Shown piece by piece: positions 52,426-64,000 of a DNA stretch of 64,000 nt. A program made the position numbers and the translations under genes. Position 1 is the stretch's first letter. The number at the start of each line of letters is the position of its first letter. The DNA is from Humibacter albus DSM 18994 (GTDB lineage Bacteria > Actinomycetota > Actinomycetes > Actinomycetales > Microbacteriaceae). The notes below the pieces were generated by a model, which saw only the letters and a list, made by a program, of their open reading frames with translations, searched no databases and was not told the DNA's origin. The stretch is from positions 310,001 to 374,000 of the forward strand of contig NZ_ATXT01000011.1 in the NCBI RefSeq assembly GCF_000421825.1. The letters are read 5' to 3'.

Positions 52426-53625
52426 GTGGCCGAAACGACCGACGTCTTGTTCGTCGACGGGGTGCGGACCCCGTTCGGACGCGCGGGCGACAAGGGCATC
52501 TACTGGAACACGCGGGCCGACGATCTCGCCGTCAAGACGATCGTCGGGCTGCTGGAACGGAATCCGTCGCTCCCGAAGGAGCGCGTGGACGACGTCGCCA
52601 TCGCGGCGACCACGCAGCAGGGCGATCAGGGGCTCACGCTGGGACGCACCGCGGCGATCCTCGCCGGACTCCCGACCACCGTCCCGGGCTTCGCGATCGA
52701 TCGGATGTGCGCAGGCGGCATGACCGCTGTCACCACGACGGGCTCGGGCATCGCGTTCGGACAATACGACGTCGTGATCGCGGGCGGCGTGGAGCACATG
52801 GGGCACCACCCGATGGGGCAGGGCGTCGATCCCAACCCGCGCTTCCTGACCGAGAAGCTGGTGGATCCCGCAGCCCTGAACATGGGCAACACGGCCGAGC
52901 GACTGCACGACCGCTTCCCCGATCTCACGAAGGAGCGTTCCGACCGGTTCGGGATGCGCAGCCAGCAGAAGGTCGCGGCCGCATACGCGGAAGGCAACAT
53001 CCAGTCCGACCTCATCCCGGTCTCGTATCGCACCGAGACCGGCTGGGGCCTGGCGACCGAAGACCAGGGCATGCGCCCGGAGACCACCATGGAGGGGCTT
53101 GCGGCACTGAAGACCCCCTTCCGGCCGCACGGCCGGGTCACCGCCGGCAACGCCTCCCCGTTGACAGACGGTGCGACCGCGGCGCTGCTGACATCCTCGC
53201 GTGCCGCGAAGGAATTCGGACTGAGCCCGAAGATGCGCATGGTGTCGTTCGGCTTCGCCGGCGTCGAGCCCGAGGTGATGGGCATCGGCCCCATCCCGTC
53301 GACGGAGCGCGCGCTGAAGAACGCCGGGCTCTCGATCGACGACATCGGATTGTTCGAGCTCAATGAAGCGTTCGCGGTGCAGGTGCTCAGCTTCCTCGAC
53401 CACTTCGGCATGGATGACGACGATCCGCGAGTGAATCTCTGGGGCGGAGCGATCGCGATCGGACACCCGCTGGCTGCGAGCGGCGTACGGCTGATGACCC
53501 AGCTTGCACGTCAGTTCGAGCAGCACCCCGAGGTGCGCTACGGGCTGACCGCCATGTGCGTCGGGCTCGGTCAGGGCGGCTCGGTCGTCTGGGAGAACCC
53601 GCACCACGCGAAGTATGGAAAGTGA
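52426..53625 (+). CDS. Acetyl-CoA acyltransferase (3-ketoacyl-CoA thiolase)
   Basis: A 399-residue thiolase starting at GTG 52426 behind GGAGGCG. Catalytic residues are present: Cys95 in DRMCAGGMT, His in NEAFAVQ and in GHPLAAS, and the second Cys in MCVGLGQGG. It performs the last step of fatty-acid beta-oxidation and is coupled to the multifunctional subunit gene by a stop/start overlap (GTGA). Confidence 0.95.
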   Translation: MAETTDVLFVDGVRTPFGRAGDKGIYWNTRADDLAVKTIVGLLERNPSLPKERVDDVAIAATTQQGDQGLTLGRTAAILAGLPTTVPGFAIDRMCAGGMTAVTTTGSGIAFGQYDVVIAGGVEHMGHHPMGQGVDPNPRFLTEKLVDPAALNMGNTAERLHDRFPDLTKERSDRFGMRSQQKVAAAYAEGNIQSDLIPVSYRTETGWGLATEDQGMRPETTMEGLAALKTPFRPHGRVTAGNASPLTDGATAALLTSSRAAKEFGLSPKMRMVSFGFAGVEPEVMGIGPIPSTERALKNAGLSIDDIGLFELNEAFAVQVLSFLDHFGMDDDDPRVNLWGGAIAIGHPLAASGVRLMTQLARQFEQHPEVRYGLTAMCVGLGQGGSVVWENPHHAKYGK

Positions 53626-55775
53626 GCACTGAGGTGACCGACTACTCCACGATCGACTTCTCCGACCTCCTCGCCTTCGCCGACGACGAGGTCGTCACGC
53701 ACAGTTACGTGCGCGACGTGCCACTGGCATCCGGCAAGACGCTCGCTCTCGTCACACTCGACAACGGCCGCGACCACACCCGTCCGAACACGTTCGGGCC
53801 CGTCGGCCTGCTCGAGCTGTCGAAGACCTACGACGAGCTGACCGGGCGTGCCGCTCGCGGCGAGATCCACGCCGTGGCCACGACGGGCAAACCGTTCATC
53901 CTCGCCGCCGGTGCCGACCTGTCGAAGGTGGCGGAGGTGCCGAGCCGCGCGATCGCCAAGAAGCTCGCCCAGCTCGGACACTTCGTGCTGAGCAAGCAGG
54001 CGCGCTTCGGCGTGCCGAGCTTCGTGTTCATCAACGGCCTCGCGCTGGGGGGCGGTCTCGAGCTGCCGCTCAATGCCGATTACCGCACGATCGATTCCAC
54101 GGTGCCGGCGCTGGGCCTGCCCGAGGTCTTCCTCGGCCTCGTCCCCGGTTGGGGCGGCACGTTCCTGCTGCCGAACCTGATCGGCATCGAGAACGCGCTC
54201 AAGGTGATCATCGAGAACCCGCTCAAGCAGAACCGCATGCTGAAGGCGAAGGATGCCTTCGCGCTCGGCATCGCGGATCGCATGTTCTCCTCGGTGAACT
54301 TCCTCGAAGACTCGGTCCGCTTCGTCGACGGCGTTCTGAGCGGTACCTCGAAGGTCGAGCGCAAGAACGCTCCGGGCAAGATCGAGCGGCTGGCCAAGTG
54401 GGACATCGCGATCAAGATCGCCCGCGACACCGTGTCGTCCCGGCTCGGCACCGTTCCGTTGTCGCCGTTCAAGGCGCTGGAGCTCCTGAAGGCGGCCAAG
54501 GGCGGTGACAAGGAGGCGTGCTTCGCCCTCGAGGACGACGCGCTGGCCGACCTGATCTCCGGAGACCAGCTGCAGGCATCCATCTACGCGTTCAACCTCG
54601 TGCAGAAGCGCGCAAAGCGGCCAGCGGGCGCGCCCGAGAAGGAGCTCGCGAAGAAGGTCACCAAGGTCGGTGTCCTGGGCGCAGGTTACATGGCGAGCCA
54701 GTTCGCGCTGTTGTTCCTGCGTCGCCTGCAGGTGCCGGTGGTCATCACCGACATCGATCAGGAGCGCGTCGACAAGGGGGTCGCATACATCACCGACGAG
54801 GTCGGAAAGCTGTTCGAGAAGGGTCGCATCTCCTCCGACGAGGCCAACCGGCTCCGTGCGCTCATCCGCGGCACGACCGACAAGGGCGAGTTCGCGGACT
54901 GCGACTGGGTGATCGAAGCGGTCTTCGAGGAGCTCGGCGTGAAGCAGGATGTCTTTGCCGAGATCGAGAAGGTCGTCTCGCCCGAAGCTGTGCTCGCCAC
55001 GAACACGTCGAGTCTGTCCGTCGACAAGATCGGGGCGAAGCTGCAACATCCGGAGCGCCTCGTGGGCTTCCACTTCTTCACCCCGGTCGCCGTGATGCCG
55101 CTGATCGAGGTGGTCAAGGCGCCGAAGACCGACGACGCCACGCTGTCGACAGCGATGGTCACAGCCTCGAAGCTCAAGAAGAATGCCGTGATCACCGCGG
55201 ACACGCCCGGGTTCGTCGTCAATCGTGTTCTCGCGAAGCTGCTCGGCGAGGCGATGTATGCGGTGGACCAGGGCACACCATTCGAGACCGTCGACAAGGC
55301 GATCGCGCCGCTCGGGCTCCCGATGGCGCCCTCCGTGCTGCTCGACCTCGTCGGGCTCAAGGTCGGCGCGCATGTTCTCGACACCCACCACGAGGCGTTC
55401 CCGGATCGCTTCTACCGCAGCGAGAACCTTCACAAGCTGGCCGACTACGGCAAGCTCCTCGAAAAGGACTCGAAGGGCAACGTCAAGGGATTCGACAAGG
55501 GGGCCCTGAAGGCGATCACGGTCGGGAGCAGCCCGCTGACCGCCGAGCAGATCCTCACCAGGGTGCAGGACGGCCTGGCCGACGAGGTGCACCGGATGCT
55601 GACGGACGACCAAGTCGTCGCGGCGCCGGAGGACATCGACCTCTGCATGATCCTGGGAGCGGGATTCCCGTTCCAGATGGGTGGGGTGACACCGTACCTG
55701 GACCGCGTCGGCGCGAGCGAGCGCGTGTTCGGCGACACGTTCCATCACCCGGCGATCGTGGGGGTCGGTGCCTGA
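53622..55775 (+). CDS. Fatty-acid oxidation multifunctional enzyme (enoyl-CoA hydratase / 3-hydroxyacyl-CoA dehydrogenase, FadB/FadJ type)
   Basis: A 717-residue protein from GTG 53622. The N-terminal crotonase domain has AAGADLSKVAEVP and the oxyanion GLALGGGLEL; the C-terminal 3-hydroxyacyl-CoA dehydrogenase part has the NAD-binding VGVLGAGYMASQFA (about residue 347), NTSSLSVDKI and GFHFFTPVAVMPLIEVV, then two helical domains. Together with the thiolase it forms the beta-oxidation trifunctional complex. A GTG at 53634 is an alternative start. Confidence 0.95.
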   Translation: MSTEVTDYSTIDFSDLLAFADDEVVTHSYVRDVPLASGKTLALVTLDNGRDHTRPNTFGPVGLLELSKTYDELTGRAARGEIHAVATTGKPFILAAGADLSKVAEVPSRAIAKKLAQLGHFVLSKQARFGVPSFVFINGLALGGGLELPLNADYRTIDSTVPALGLPEVFLGLVPGWGGTFLLPNLIGIENALKVIIENPLKQNRMLKAKDAFALGIADRMFSSVNFLEDSVRFVDGVLSGTSKVERKNAPGKIERLAKWDIAIKIARDTVSSRLGTVPLSPFKALELLKAAKGGDKEACFALEDDALADLISGDQLQASIYAFNLVQKRAKRPAGAPEKELAKKVTKVGVLGAGYMASQFALLFLRRLQVPVVITDIDQERVDKGVAYITDEVGKLFEKGRISSDEANRLRALIRGTTDKGEFADCDWVIEAVFEELGVKQDVFAEIEKVVSPEAVLATNTSSLSVDKIGAKLQHPERLVGFHFFTPVAVMPLIEVVKAPKTDDATLSTAMVTASKLKKNAVITADTPGFVVNRVLAKLLGEAMYAVDQGTPFETVDKAIAPLGLPMAPSVLLDLVGLKVGAHVLDTHHEAFPDRFYRSENLHKLADYGKLLEKDSKGNVKGFDKGALKAITVGSSPLTAEQILTRVQDGLADEVHRMLTDDQVVAAPEDIDLCMILGAGFPFQMGGVTPYLDRVGASERVFGDTFHHPAIVGVGA

Positions 55776-55792
55776 CATCAGGCAGGCACCAC

Positions 55793-55833
55793 GCGGGCCC
55801 TCGACAGTGCTGGCTCGGCTGTCGGGGGCCCGC
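55793..55833. terminator. Bidirectional terminator between fadB-like and dxs genes
   Basis: GCGGGCCC-t-CGACAG pairs with CTGTCG-g-GGGCCCGC around an 11-nt loop, a strong hairpin in the gap between convergent genes. Confidence 0.75.
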
Positions 55834-55905
55834 TGTGGGTTCTGAGAATGACGCGCTTCTGCTCGCACGTCGTTCGGTGAAGACCACGCCCGAGCCGCGC
55901 TCGGT

Positions 55906-57852
55906 CTACTCCTTCGCGCGCACCACTATCGGTTGCGCTCCCGTGTCTCCGCTGACGCCGCGTGCATACGGGAGCTTCGAACCGAGCACCATGCCCATCA
56001 CGTCGCTCGCGATGTGCTGCGGTGTCATGCCCGTTCGCTCCATGATGTCCGCCCGGGCGCCGTGTGCGAGGAATTCGTCGGGCAATCCCATCTCTGTGAC
56101 GGCGGTGTCGACACCGGACTCGCGCAGATCCTGACGGATGCGCGTGCCCACTCCGCCCACGCGGACGCCGTCTTCGACGCACACGAGGAGGCGGTACCGC
56201 GCGGCGAGCTCGACCACGCTGCGCGGGACGGGCACGACCCACCTCGGATCGACGACGGAGCATCCGATCCCCTGCGCGTTCAATCGCTCCGCCACGTCGA
56301 GCGCAGTGGTCGCCATCCCGCCCACGGAGACGATCAGAACATCGCGAGAAGGGTCCTCCCGCAGCACGTCGACGCCGTCGGTCGTGCGGCGCACCGCCTC
56401 GATCGGCGCGGGCACCAATCCCTTCGGATACCGTACGACGGTGGGCCCGTCCTTCACAGCAACCGCCTCTTCGAGCTCCTCACGAAGCCGATCGCCGTCT
56501 CGTGGGGCGGCGATCCGGATGCCGGGAACGACCTGAAGCGTCGCCAGATCCCAGATGCCGTGATGGCTCGGGCCGTCGGGCCCGGTCACCCCGGCACTGC
56601 TCAGTACGAACGTGACCCCGGCCTTGTGCAGGCCGACATCCATCAGCACCTGATCGAACGCCCGGTTCATGAACGTGGCGTAGAGCGCGACGACCGGGTG
56701 CATGCCACCGAAGGCCATGCCGGCGGCGCTCGTGGCGGCGTGCTGCTCGGCGATGCCGACGTCGATGACCCGCTCGGGGAATCGCTCGGCGAAGAGGTGC
56801 AGTCCGACGGGACGGAGCATCGCAGCGGTGATGCCGACGATGGTCGGATCCTTCTCCGCCAGCGCGACGATCTCGTCTGCGAACACGGCGGGCCAGGAGA
56901 TCCCTGAGGCCTTGTGGATGGGTTTCCCGGTCTCCGGGTCGATCGGACTCACGCTGTGGAACTGATCCGCATCGTCGAGTCGGGCGGGCTCGTAGCCGCG
57001 TCCCTTCTCGGTGATGGCGTGCACGATGACGGGCGCGTCGTACGACTTGGCCTGCTCCAGCGCCTGCGTCAGCGCCGCGATGTCGTGCCCGTGAACCGGA
57101 CCGATGTATTTGATGTCGAGGTTCGAGTAGAGCGCCTCGTTGTTCGAGAACCGGGAGAGGAAGCCGTGCACGCCGCCACGGATGCCCCGATACATGGCGC
57201 GTCCGGGCGCGCCAAGGCGGTTGAAGACCGCCCGTGAGCTCAGATAGAGGTGCTTGTATCCGCGCCGCGTGCGCACCCCGTTGAGGAACCGGGCCATGCC
57301 GCCGATCGTGGGGGCGTACGACCGGCCGTTGTCGTTGACGACGATGATCAGGCGCCGGTCGTTGTCGTCACTGATGTTGTTCAGTGCTTCCCAGGTCATT
57401 CCGCCGGTGAGGGCGCCGTCGCCCACCACTGCGATGACATACCGGTCACGCTGTCCGGTCATGGAGAACGCGCGCGAAATCCCGTCCGCCCACGACAGCG
57501 AGCTCGACGCGTGGGATGACTCGACGATGTCGTGCTCGGACTCGGCGCGCTGCGGATATCCGGCGAGCCCGTCCGTCATGCGCAGGTCGGAGAAGTCCTG
57601 CCGGCCCGTGAGGAGCTTGTGAACGTACGACTGGTGCCCGGTGTCGAAGACGATCGCGTCGCGCGGTGAGTCGAACACGCGATGCAGGGCGATCGTCAGT
57701 TCGACCACGCCGAGGTTCGGTCCGAGGTGGCCGCCCGTCTTGGCGACGTTGGCGACCAGGAAATCCCTGACCTCGCCTGCCAGAACATCGAGCTGTTCCT
57801 TCGAGAGAGCGTCGAGATCGCGTGGACCTCGGATCGTCTCGAGAAGGGTCAT
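55906..57852 (-). CDS. dxs: 1-deoxy-D-xylulose-5-phosphate synthase
   Basis: A 648-residue thiamine-diphosphate enzyme making DXP from pyruvate and glyceraldehyde 3-phosphate, the first step of the MEP isoprenoid pathway. The TPP motif GDGALTGGMTWEALNN, HLGPNLGVVELT and the C-terminal transketolase segments (DVGIAEQHAAT, GVTGPDGPSHHG) are intact. The start is ATG 57852; the frame stays open upstream into acn but encodes unrelated sequence. Confidence 0.96.
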   Translation of the reverse strand: MTLLETIRGPRDLDALSKEQLDVLAGEVRDFLVANVAKTGGHLGPNLGVVELTIALHRVFDSPRDAIVFDTGHQSYVHKLLTGRQDFSDLRMTDGLAGYPQRAESEHDIVESSHASSSLSWADGISRAFSMTGQRDRYVIAVVGDGALTGGMTWEALNNISDDNDRRLIIVVNDNGRSYAPTIGGMARFLNGVRTRRGYKHLYLSSRAVFNRLGAPGRAMYRGIRGGVHGFLSRFSNNEALYSNLDIKYIGPVHGHDIAALTQALEQAKSYDAPVIVHAITEKGRGYEPARLDDADQFHSVSPIDPETGKPIHKASGISWPAVFADEIVALAEKDPTIVGITAAMLRPVGLHLFAERFPERVIDVGIAEQHAATSAAGMAFGGMHPVVALYATFMNRAFDQVLMDVGLHKAGVTFVLSSAGVTGPDGPSHHGIWDLATLQVVPGIRIAAPRDGDRLREELEEAVAVKDGPTVVRYPKGLVPAPIEAVRRTTDGVDVLREDPSRDVLIVSVGGMATTALDVAERLNAQGIGCSVVDPRWVVPVPRSVVELAARYRLLVCVEDGVRVGGVGTRIRQDLRESGVDTAVTEMGLPDEFLAHGARADIMERTGMTPQHIASDVMGMVLGSKLPYARGVSGDTGAQPIVVRAKE

Positions 57853-57944
57853 TCCCGCCGCCTTTCGCTCCTGCCCCACGAGTCTACGCATCGGCACCGG
57901 CCGCGACGCGCCGGTTGTCTTCGCATGCCCGAACGGCGCGGTCA

Positions 57945-57983
57945 CCGTGGGGCCGGGAGCGACGCGCGCTTCCGGCCCCACGG
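57945..57983 (-). terminator. Terminator hairpin downstream of acn
   Basis: Perfect 12-bp arms CCGTGGGGCCGG/CCGGCCCCACGG with a 15-nt loop begin 16 nt past the acn stop on the minus strand. No T tract follows. Confidence 0.65.
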
Positions 57984-57998
57984 CATCCGATGTTCCCC

Positions 57999-60827
<2,829 letters not shown>

Positions 60828-60959
60828 GCTGCCCTCTCCTTCGTCGGCACCGGGAGCGACAAGTCCCGTGTTCCTCATTCTGGCGACCGCTGCTGCGTTC
60901 TCTCTAGCAAGGCGGGCCTTACCCGCCGCGTGAGGACGGCATTCGCGATCACGGGGAAT

Positions 60960-60984
60960 TTATCTTGATGTCGAGATAACTGTA
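60960..60984 (-). promoter_or_regulatory. acn promoter with overlapping palindromic operator
   Basis: TTATCTTGATGTCGAGATAA (60960-60979) is a 20-bp inverted repeat (16 of 20 symmetric), directly adjoining a minus-strand -10-like TACAGT (60979-60984). This form resembles sites bound by MarR-family regulators such as TamR, which controls acn in Streptomyces; that link is inference from memory of the consensus. Confidence 0.55.
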
Positions 60985-61018
60985 ACACTGTGGCGAGTCG
61001 GCACGGCAGCGGCGGGGG

Positions 61019-61777
61019 TCAGCTCTCGGGGTCTTCATCCGCTTTCCGAGCAGGGTAGACGGCGCGCGCGACGAGCCACGAGACGAGCACCAGAGACGCG
61101 TAGAGCGGCAGCCCCATCAGAAGCTTCGTGAACCCGAGGGCGACCGTCAGACCCGCGAAGTAGAGAGGGAGCTGCACGGCGAGTCTCACGACGAACAGCC
61201 CGAGCCAGCAGGCCGTCAGTGCTTGCATGACCCGGCGTCTGCCTGAGTCCTCGCGCCAGGCGACACCGTCGCCCATCAGGTAGCCGATCACGAGACCGAG
61301 CAGCGGCCACCTCACCAGCATGGAGACGAGAATCGCCAGACCGTAGCCGGCGTCGATCAGAAAGCCGAGAAGAAAGTTGTTCGCGGCGTTCCCGGTGAGG
61401 AGAGCGAGTATCGCGGAGGCCGCGACGCCGATGAGTCCCGCGATGGCCTGAGTGACCTGACTCTTGCCGATCACCCTCACGACAGTGAAGACGAGCGCGA
61501 TGAGCACGGAGGCTCCGAGCGAAATCGGCATGGCCGACTGTTGCGCCCATGGCTGCTGGATGCTCGTCAGCACGGTGAACGGGACGAGGAAGACGAGTCC
61601 GGGCAGAACGGTCTCGCAGAGTCCGCGGATGCCGCCCATGGCGGCGAACAGCGCCTTTCCGGTCGGCGCTCCGTGCGCAGCGATCGCGCCGAGCCCTGAC
61701 TGCCCCGCTGCCTCCGCGATGGCCTTGCCGAGCGCCGGGGCCTCCTCGCCCTCGCGCTCGCGATCGTCAGCGGTCAC
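61019..61777 (-). CDS. DUF3159 family membrane protein
   Basis: A 252-residue integral membrane protein with about six transmembrane helices, from GTG 61777, whose codon overlaps the DUF3710 stop (GTGA). Typical DUF3159 sequence: MGGIRGLCETVLPGLVFLVPFTV, IAGLIGVAASAILALLTGNAANNFLLGF and a final RAVYPARK. Its function is unknown. It is the last gene of the dut-DUF3710-DUF3159 unit. Confidence 0.88.
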   Translation of the reverse strand: MTADDREREGEEAPALGKAIAEAAGQSGLGAIAAHGAPTGKALFAAMGGIRGLCETVLPGLVFLVPFTVLTSIQQPWAQQSAMPISLGASVLIALVFTVVRVIGKSQVTQAIAGLIGVAASAILALLTGNAANNFLLGFLIDAGYGLAILVSMLVRWPLLGLVIGYLMGDGVAWREDSGRRRVMQALTACWLGLFVVRLAVQLPLYFAGLTVALGFTKLLMGLPLYASLVLVSWLVARAVYPARKADEDPES

Positions 61778-62376
61778 GCGTCGCTCGGCGTCGCGGGCAT
61801 GCGCAGCGGAATGAGGTCGCGTGGCGGCATCGGCTGAGTCCCGCGCACCACGACGATGCTCCGGAACAGGTCCTCGACCTGTTCCGCGGCAGCGGCATCC
61901 ACCGCGGCGTCCCCCGCGATGACGCCGCGAAGGAACCAGCGAGGTCCATCGACCCCGATGAAGCGCGCGATGCGCGTCTCTCCGGGGACTCCGGGTTGCG
62001 CGACCGGGATCTCGGCAACGAGTTCGGGACCGAAGGTGCCGCTCCGCTCGCTCGTTCGGCCGCCCTGACGCTGGATCTGATCGGCGATCTGAGCGCGGAT
62101 CTCGTGCCACAGTCCTGTCGATCGTGGGGCGGCGAACGGCTGCACCTGCAGCGTCGAACCCGCGTAGTCGAGTCCGACGGCGACCACGCGGCCGGACTCC
62201 TCTTCGACCTCGAGGCGCAACTGCAACCCTTCGCGCGGGAGCACTTTGACGCCGCCGAGGTCGATGTAGGGACGGACCGGGTTGGCCTCACTGTCGTCGA
62301 ACGGCCCGTCGGTCTCCCGATCGTCGGGTGCCGACTTCTCCCAGTCCTCGTCGGCGGTGTCGCCTGTGTCGCTCAC
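61774..62376 (-). CDS. DUF3710 family protein
   Basis: A 200-residue actinobacterial DUF3710 protein with an acidic N-terminus (1-35), YIDLGGVKVLPREGLQLRLEVEEE and the conserved GVDGPRWFLRGVIAG segment. Cytoplasmic, with no known activity. Its start overlaps the dut stop (ATGA). Confidence 0.9.
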   Translation of the reverse strand: MSDTGDTADEDWEKSAPDDRETDGPFDDSEANPVRPYIDLGGVKVLPREGLQLRLEVEEESGRVVAVGLDYAGSTLQVQPFAAPRSTGLWHEIRAQIADQIQRQGGRTSERSGTFGPELVAEIPVAQPGVPGETRIARFIGVDGPRWFLRGVIAGDAAVDAAAAEQVEDLFRSIVVVRGTQPMPPRDLIPLRMPATPSDA

Positions 62377-62831
62377 GCGTTCTCTCCTGATCGACGTTCC
62401 GTGTATCCGGTAGACCCGAATCCGTTCTCTCCGCGCACGCTCTCCGGCAGGGTATCGACCGAGAGAAACCGCGCACGTGTCACCGGCATCACGACGAGTT
62501 GGGCGATGCGGTCACCGGCGCTCACCGCGTATGGCACGCGGGTGTCGGTGTTGAGCAGCGTGACGCGGATCTCGCCGCGGTAGCCGGCATCCACCGTCCC
62601 CGGCGAGTTGACGACGGTGATGCCATGACGGGCGGCCAGCCCGCTGCGAGGCACCACGAACGCCGCGAAACCCTCGGGCAGAGCGATCGCGACCCCGGTG
62701 CCCACGGTCGCACGTTCGCCGGGCGCCAGCGTCACCGTCTGCGTGGAGCAGAGATCCGCGCCGGCGTCGTCGTGATGGGCGTACAGCGGCGGTGCAGAGG
62801 CCGTGGTCAGCACATCGACGGATTCGGTCAC
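62373..62831 (-). CDS. dut: dUTP diphosphatase
   Basis: A 152-residue trimeric dUTPase that converts dUTP to dUMP. All five motifs are present, including DDAGADLCS, RSGLAARHGI, GTVDAGYRGEI, DRIAQLVVMP and the C-terminal RGENGFGSTG arm. The start is GTG 62831. It is divergent (38 bp) from the DUF3093 gene and opens the dut operon. Confidence 0.96.
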   Translation of the reverse strand: MTESVDVLTTASAPPLYAHHDDAGADLCSTQTVTLAPGERATVGTGVAIALPEGFAAFVVPRSGLAARHGITVVNSPGTVDAGYRGEIRVTLLNTDTRVPYAVSAGDRIAQLVVMPVTRARFLSVDTLPESVRGENGFGSTGYTERRSGENA

Positions 62832-62869
62832 GTGTCGAGGGTAGTGCAGAAGTCTGGTCGAATAGTCTC

Positions 62870-63310
62870 ATGACCGTGTACCGCGAGCGGCTGTGGGCCG
62901 CCCCCTGGATGTTCATCGGATCCGCGCTGATCATCCCGGCCTGCATCATCGTTTTCGCCCCCATCAACATGACAGTCGGGATCGTCAGCGCGGTCGCGCT
63001 GTACGCCGCGTGCGTCTTCGGACTGGTCGTCGGCTCCCCCACCATCGAGGTCACCGACGAGGAACTGCACGCGGGCAAGGCGCACATCGAACGCCGTTAC
63101 CTCGGCGCAAGCGAAGCGTTCAACGGCAGCGAGGCGAGCCTGCAGCGCGGACGACTCCTGGATGCTCGCGCCTGGCCGCTGATCCGCGGTTCCGCCTCCG
63201 GTGTCGTGCGCATCCCGATTCTCGACGTGAACGACCCGGCACCGTACTGGCTGCTGTCGTCGCGGCATCCGTCCGAGCTGGCCCGCGCGCTCAACGATCG
63301 GCTCGGCTGA
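62870..63310 (+). CDS. DUF3093 family membrane protein
   Basis: A 146-residue protein with two N-terminal transmembrane helices (about 11-34 and 38-55) and a soluble domain with VGSPTIEVTDEELHAGKAHIERRYLGA, typical of DUF3093. In actinobacteria it is commonly divergent from dut as here. Function unknown. Confidence 0.9.
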   Translation: MTVYRERLWAAPWMFIGSALIIPACIIVFAPINMTVGIVSAVALYAACVFGLVVGSPTIEVTDEELHAGKAHIERRYLGASEAFNGSEASLQRGRLLDARAWPLIRGSASGVVRIPILDVNDPAPYWLLSSRHPSELARALNDRLG

Positions 63311-63418
63311 GGCGTCACTCCATCGCACCGGCGTCTGAGCAGCCTCACAGATGCGCGATCAGAGACGACGAAGCCGGCGACCTCGGTCGCCGGCTCCTTG
63401 TTTTCGCGTGACGTGACG

Positions 63419-63712
63419 TCAGGCCGCGCACTCCACGCAGATCGGACCGAGCTTCGTCTCGTGGTCCATCTGCGAGCGATGCTTCACCAGGAAGCAGCTG
63501 ACACAGGTGAACTCGTCGGCCTGCGGAGGCAGCACGACGACGTCCAGGTCGAGGTCGGAGAGGTCGGCGCCGGGCAGCTCGAAACCGCCCGGGTTGTCGG
63601 CATCGTCGACGTCGACCACCCCCGACATCTTGTCGGGTACCCGCTCCTTCAGAGCCTCGATCGACTCCGAATCGTCGTCGGTTTTGCGCGGCGCGTCGTA
63701 ATCGGTTGCCAT
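63419..63712 (-). CDS. DUF4193 family zinc-ribbon protein
   Basis: A 97-residue protein starting at ATG 63712 (MATDYDAPRKTDDD), with an acidic middle and a C-terminal Cys4 zinc ribbon (CVSC and CVEC, 20 residues apart). The family is conserved in actinobacteria; its function is unknown. It is divergent from sepH. Confidence 0.9.
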   Translation of the reverse strand: MATDYDAPRKTDDDSESIEALKERVPDKMSGVVDVDDADNPGGFELPGADLSDLDLDVVVLPPQADEFTCVSCFLVKHRSQMDHETKLGPICVECAA

Positions 63713-63927
63713 TCCCATCCACTTCTCAATTGAATGCCGACCGAAGAAATCGGCGGGCATAGTTTGCACCAGGGAACCTGGAATAGCAAACAAGCCACGG
63801 CGCATCTTCAGTCTTGGTGATTTCGCTCCCGTTCAACTGACGGCGCGCCCCGGCTATTCCCGTGTTTTCGGGCCGGTTCGTGGCAAGGTGATGGGCGAAC
63901 GCAACGAGGTCGAAAGAGGCGTTTCGC

Positions 63928-64000
63928 ATGCAGGATTTGAAAGTCATCGGCGTCGAGAACGGCGCCTTGCTCGCCGCCAACGGCAACGGTGAGCGGTTCC
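63928..64000 (+). CDS. sepH: SepH cell-division protein, first 24 codons (partial)
   Basis: ATG 63928 has a GAGG site upstream and opens MQDLKVIGVENGALLAANGN, the conserved SepH (DUF3071) N-terminus. SepH stimulates FtsZ assembly in actinobacteria. The gene runs off the window. Position next to DUF4193, DUF3093 and dut supports the call. Confidence 0.85.
   Translation, partial: MQDLKVIGVENGALLAANGNGERF

Noticed and set aside
63726-63986. 86-codon minus-strand frame opposite the sepH start
   Set aside because: Conflicts with the clear SepH N-terminus; no recognisable features.

Overview
High-GC actinobacterial chromosome, most likely a member of Microbacteriaceae. Gene content and order support this: alaS-ruvX-mltG; a relA/secF/secD/yajC/ruvBAC/yebC block with an HIT protein and thrS further along; sseA-sufE; DUF3000-rnd; and dut/DUF3710/DUF3159 beside DUF3093, DUF4193 and sepH. 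GTG starts are frequent, stop/start overlaps (ATGA, GTGA) are common, and coding is dense. The species cannot be named from the sequence alone.

Layout. 1-5.3 kb (minus): start of mltG, ruvX, alaS, two small envelope-associated proteins and rpsD. 5.3-9.7 kb: rarA, a membrane-anchored cyclophilin, a DUF349 protein and an AbiEi-like protein. 9.7-18.8 kb (minus): stringent response (relA), a rhodanese, protein export (secF, secD, yajC), recombination (ruvB, ruvA, ruvC) and a YebC regulator. 19-22.5 kb: pyridoxal kinase, HIT protein and thrS. 22.7-25.2 kb: a CocE-type hydrolase divergent from a TetR regulator, with clustered palindromes between them. 25.3-25.9 kb: four tRNA genes (Val-GAC, Cys, Gly, Val-CAC).

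25.9-45.1 kb is an integrated mobile element in the 3' end of tRNA-Val(CAC). Its 46-bp att repeats lie at 25887-25932 and 45054-45099, and short arm-type repeats sit just inside both ends. It carries a tyrosine integrase and an excisionase at the left end and a MobF relaxase towards the right. No type IV secretion or coupling protein genes are present, so it looks mobilisable rather than self-conjugative. Cargo: a VIT/CCC1 metal transporter divergent from a two-component system; an arsenic module (ArsR-ArsC fusion, aquaglyceroporin channel, Cys43-type flavoprotein disulfide reductase); a translationally coupled flavin electron-transfer cassette (heme/FAD ferric reductase, FMN-binding protein, ApbE); an IS481-family insertion; and a VbhA/Fic pair with diverged motifs.

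45.2-64 kb returns to core genome: an ammonium transporter with two GlnR-like boxes upstream, zapE, sulfurtransferase plus sufE, an alpha/beta hydrolase, DUF3000-rnd, a fatty-acid beta-oxidation pair (thiolase and FadB/FadJ-like), dxs, acn with an operator-like palindrome over its promoter, the dut operon, DUF3093, DUF4193 and the start of sepH.

The most distinctive content is the tRNA-Val element, above all the flavin cassette sharing mobile DNA with arsenic and metal-handling genes. I found no CRISPR array, rRNA or prophage structural genes.
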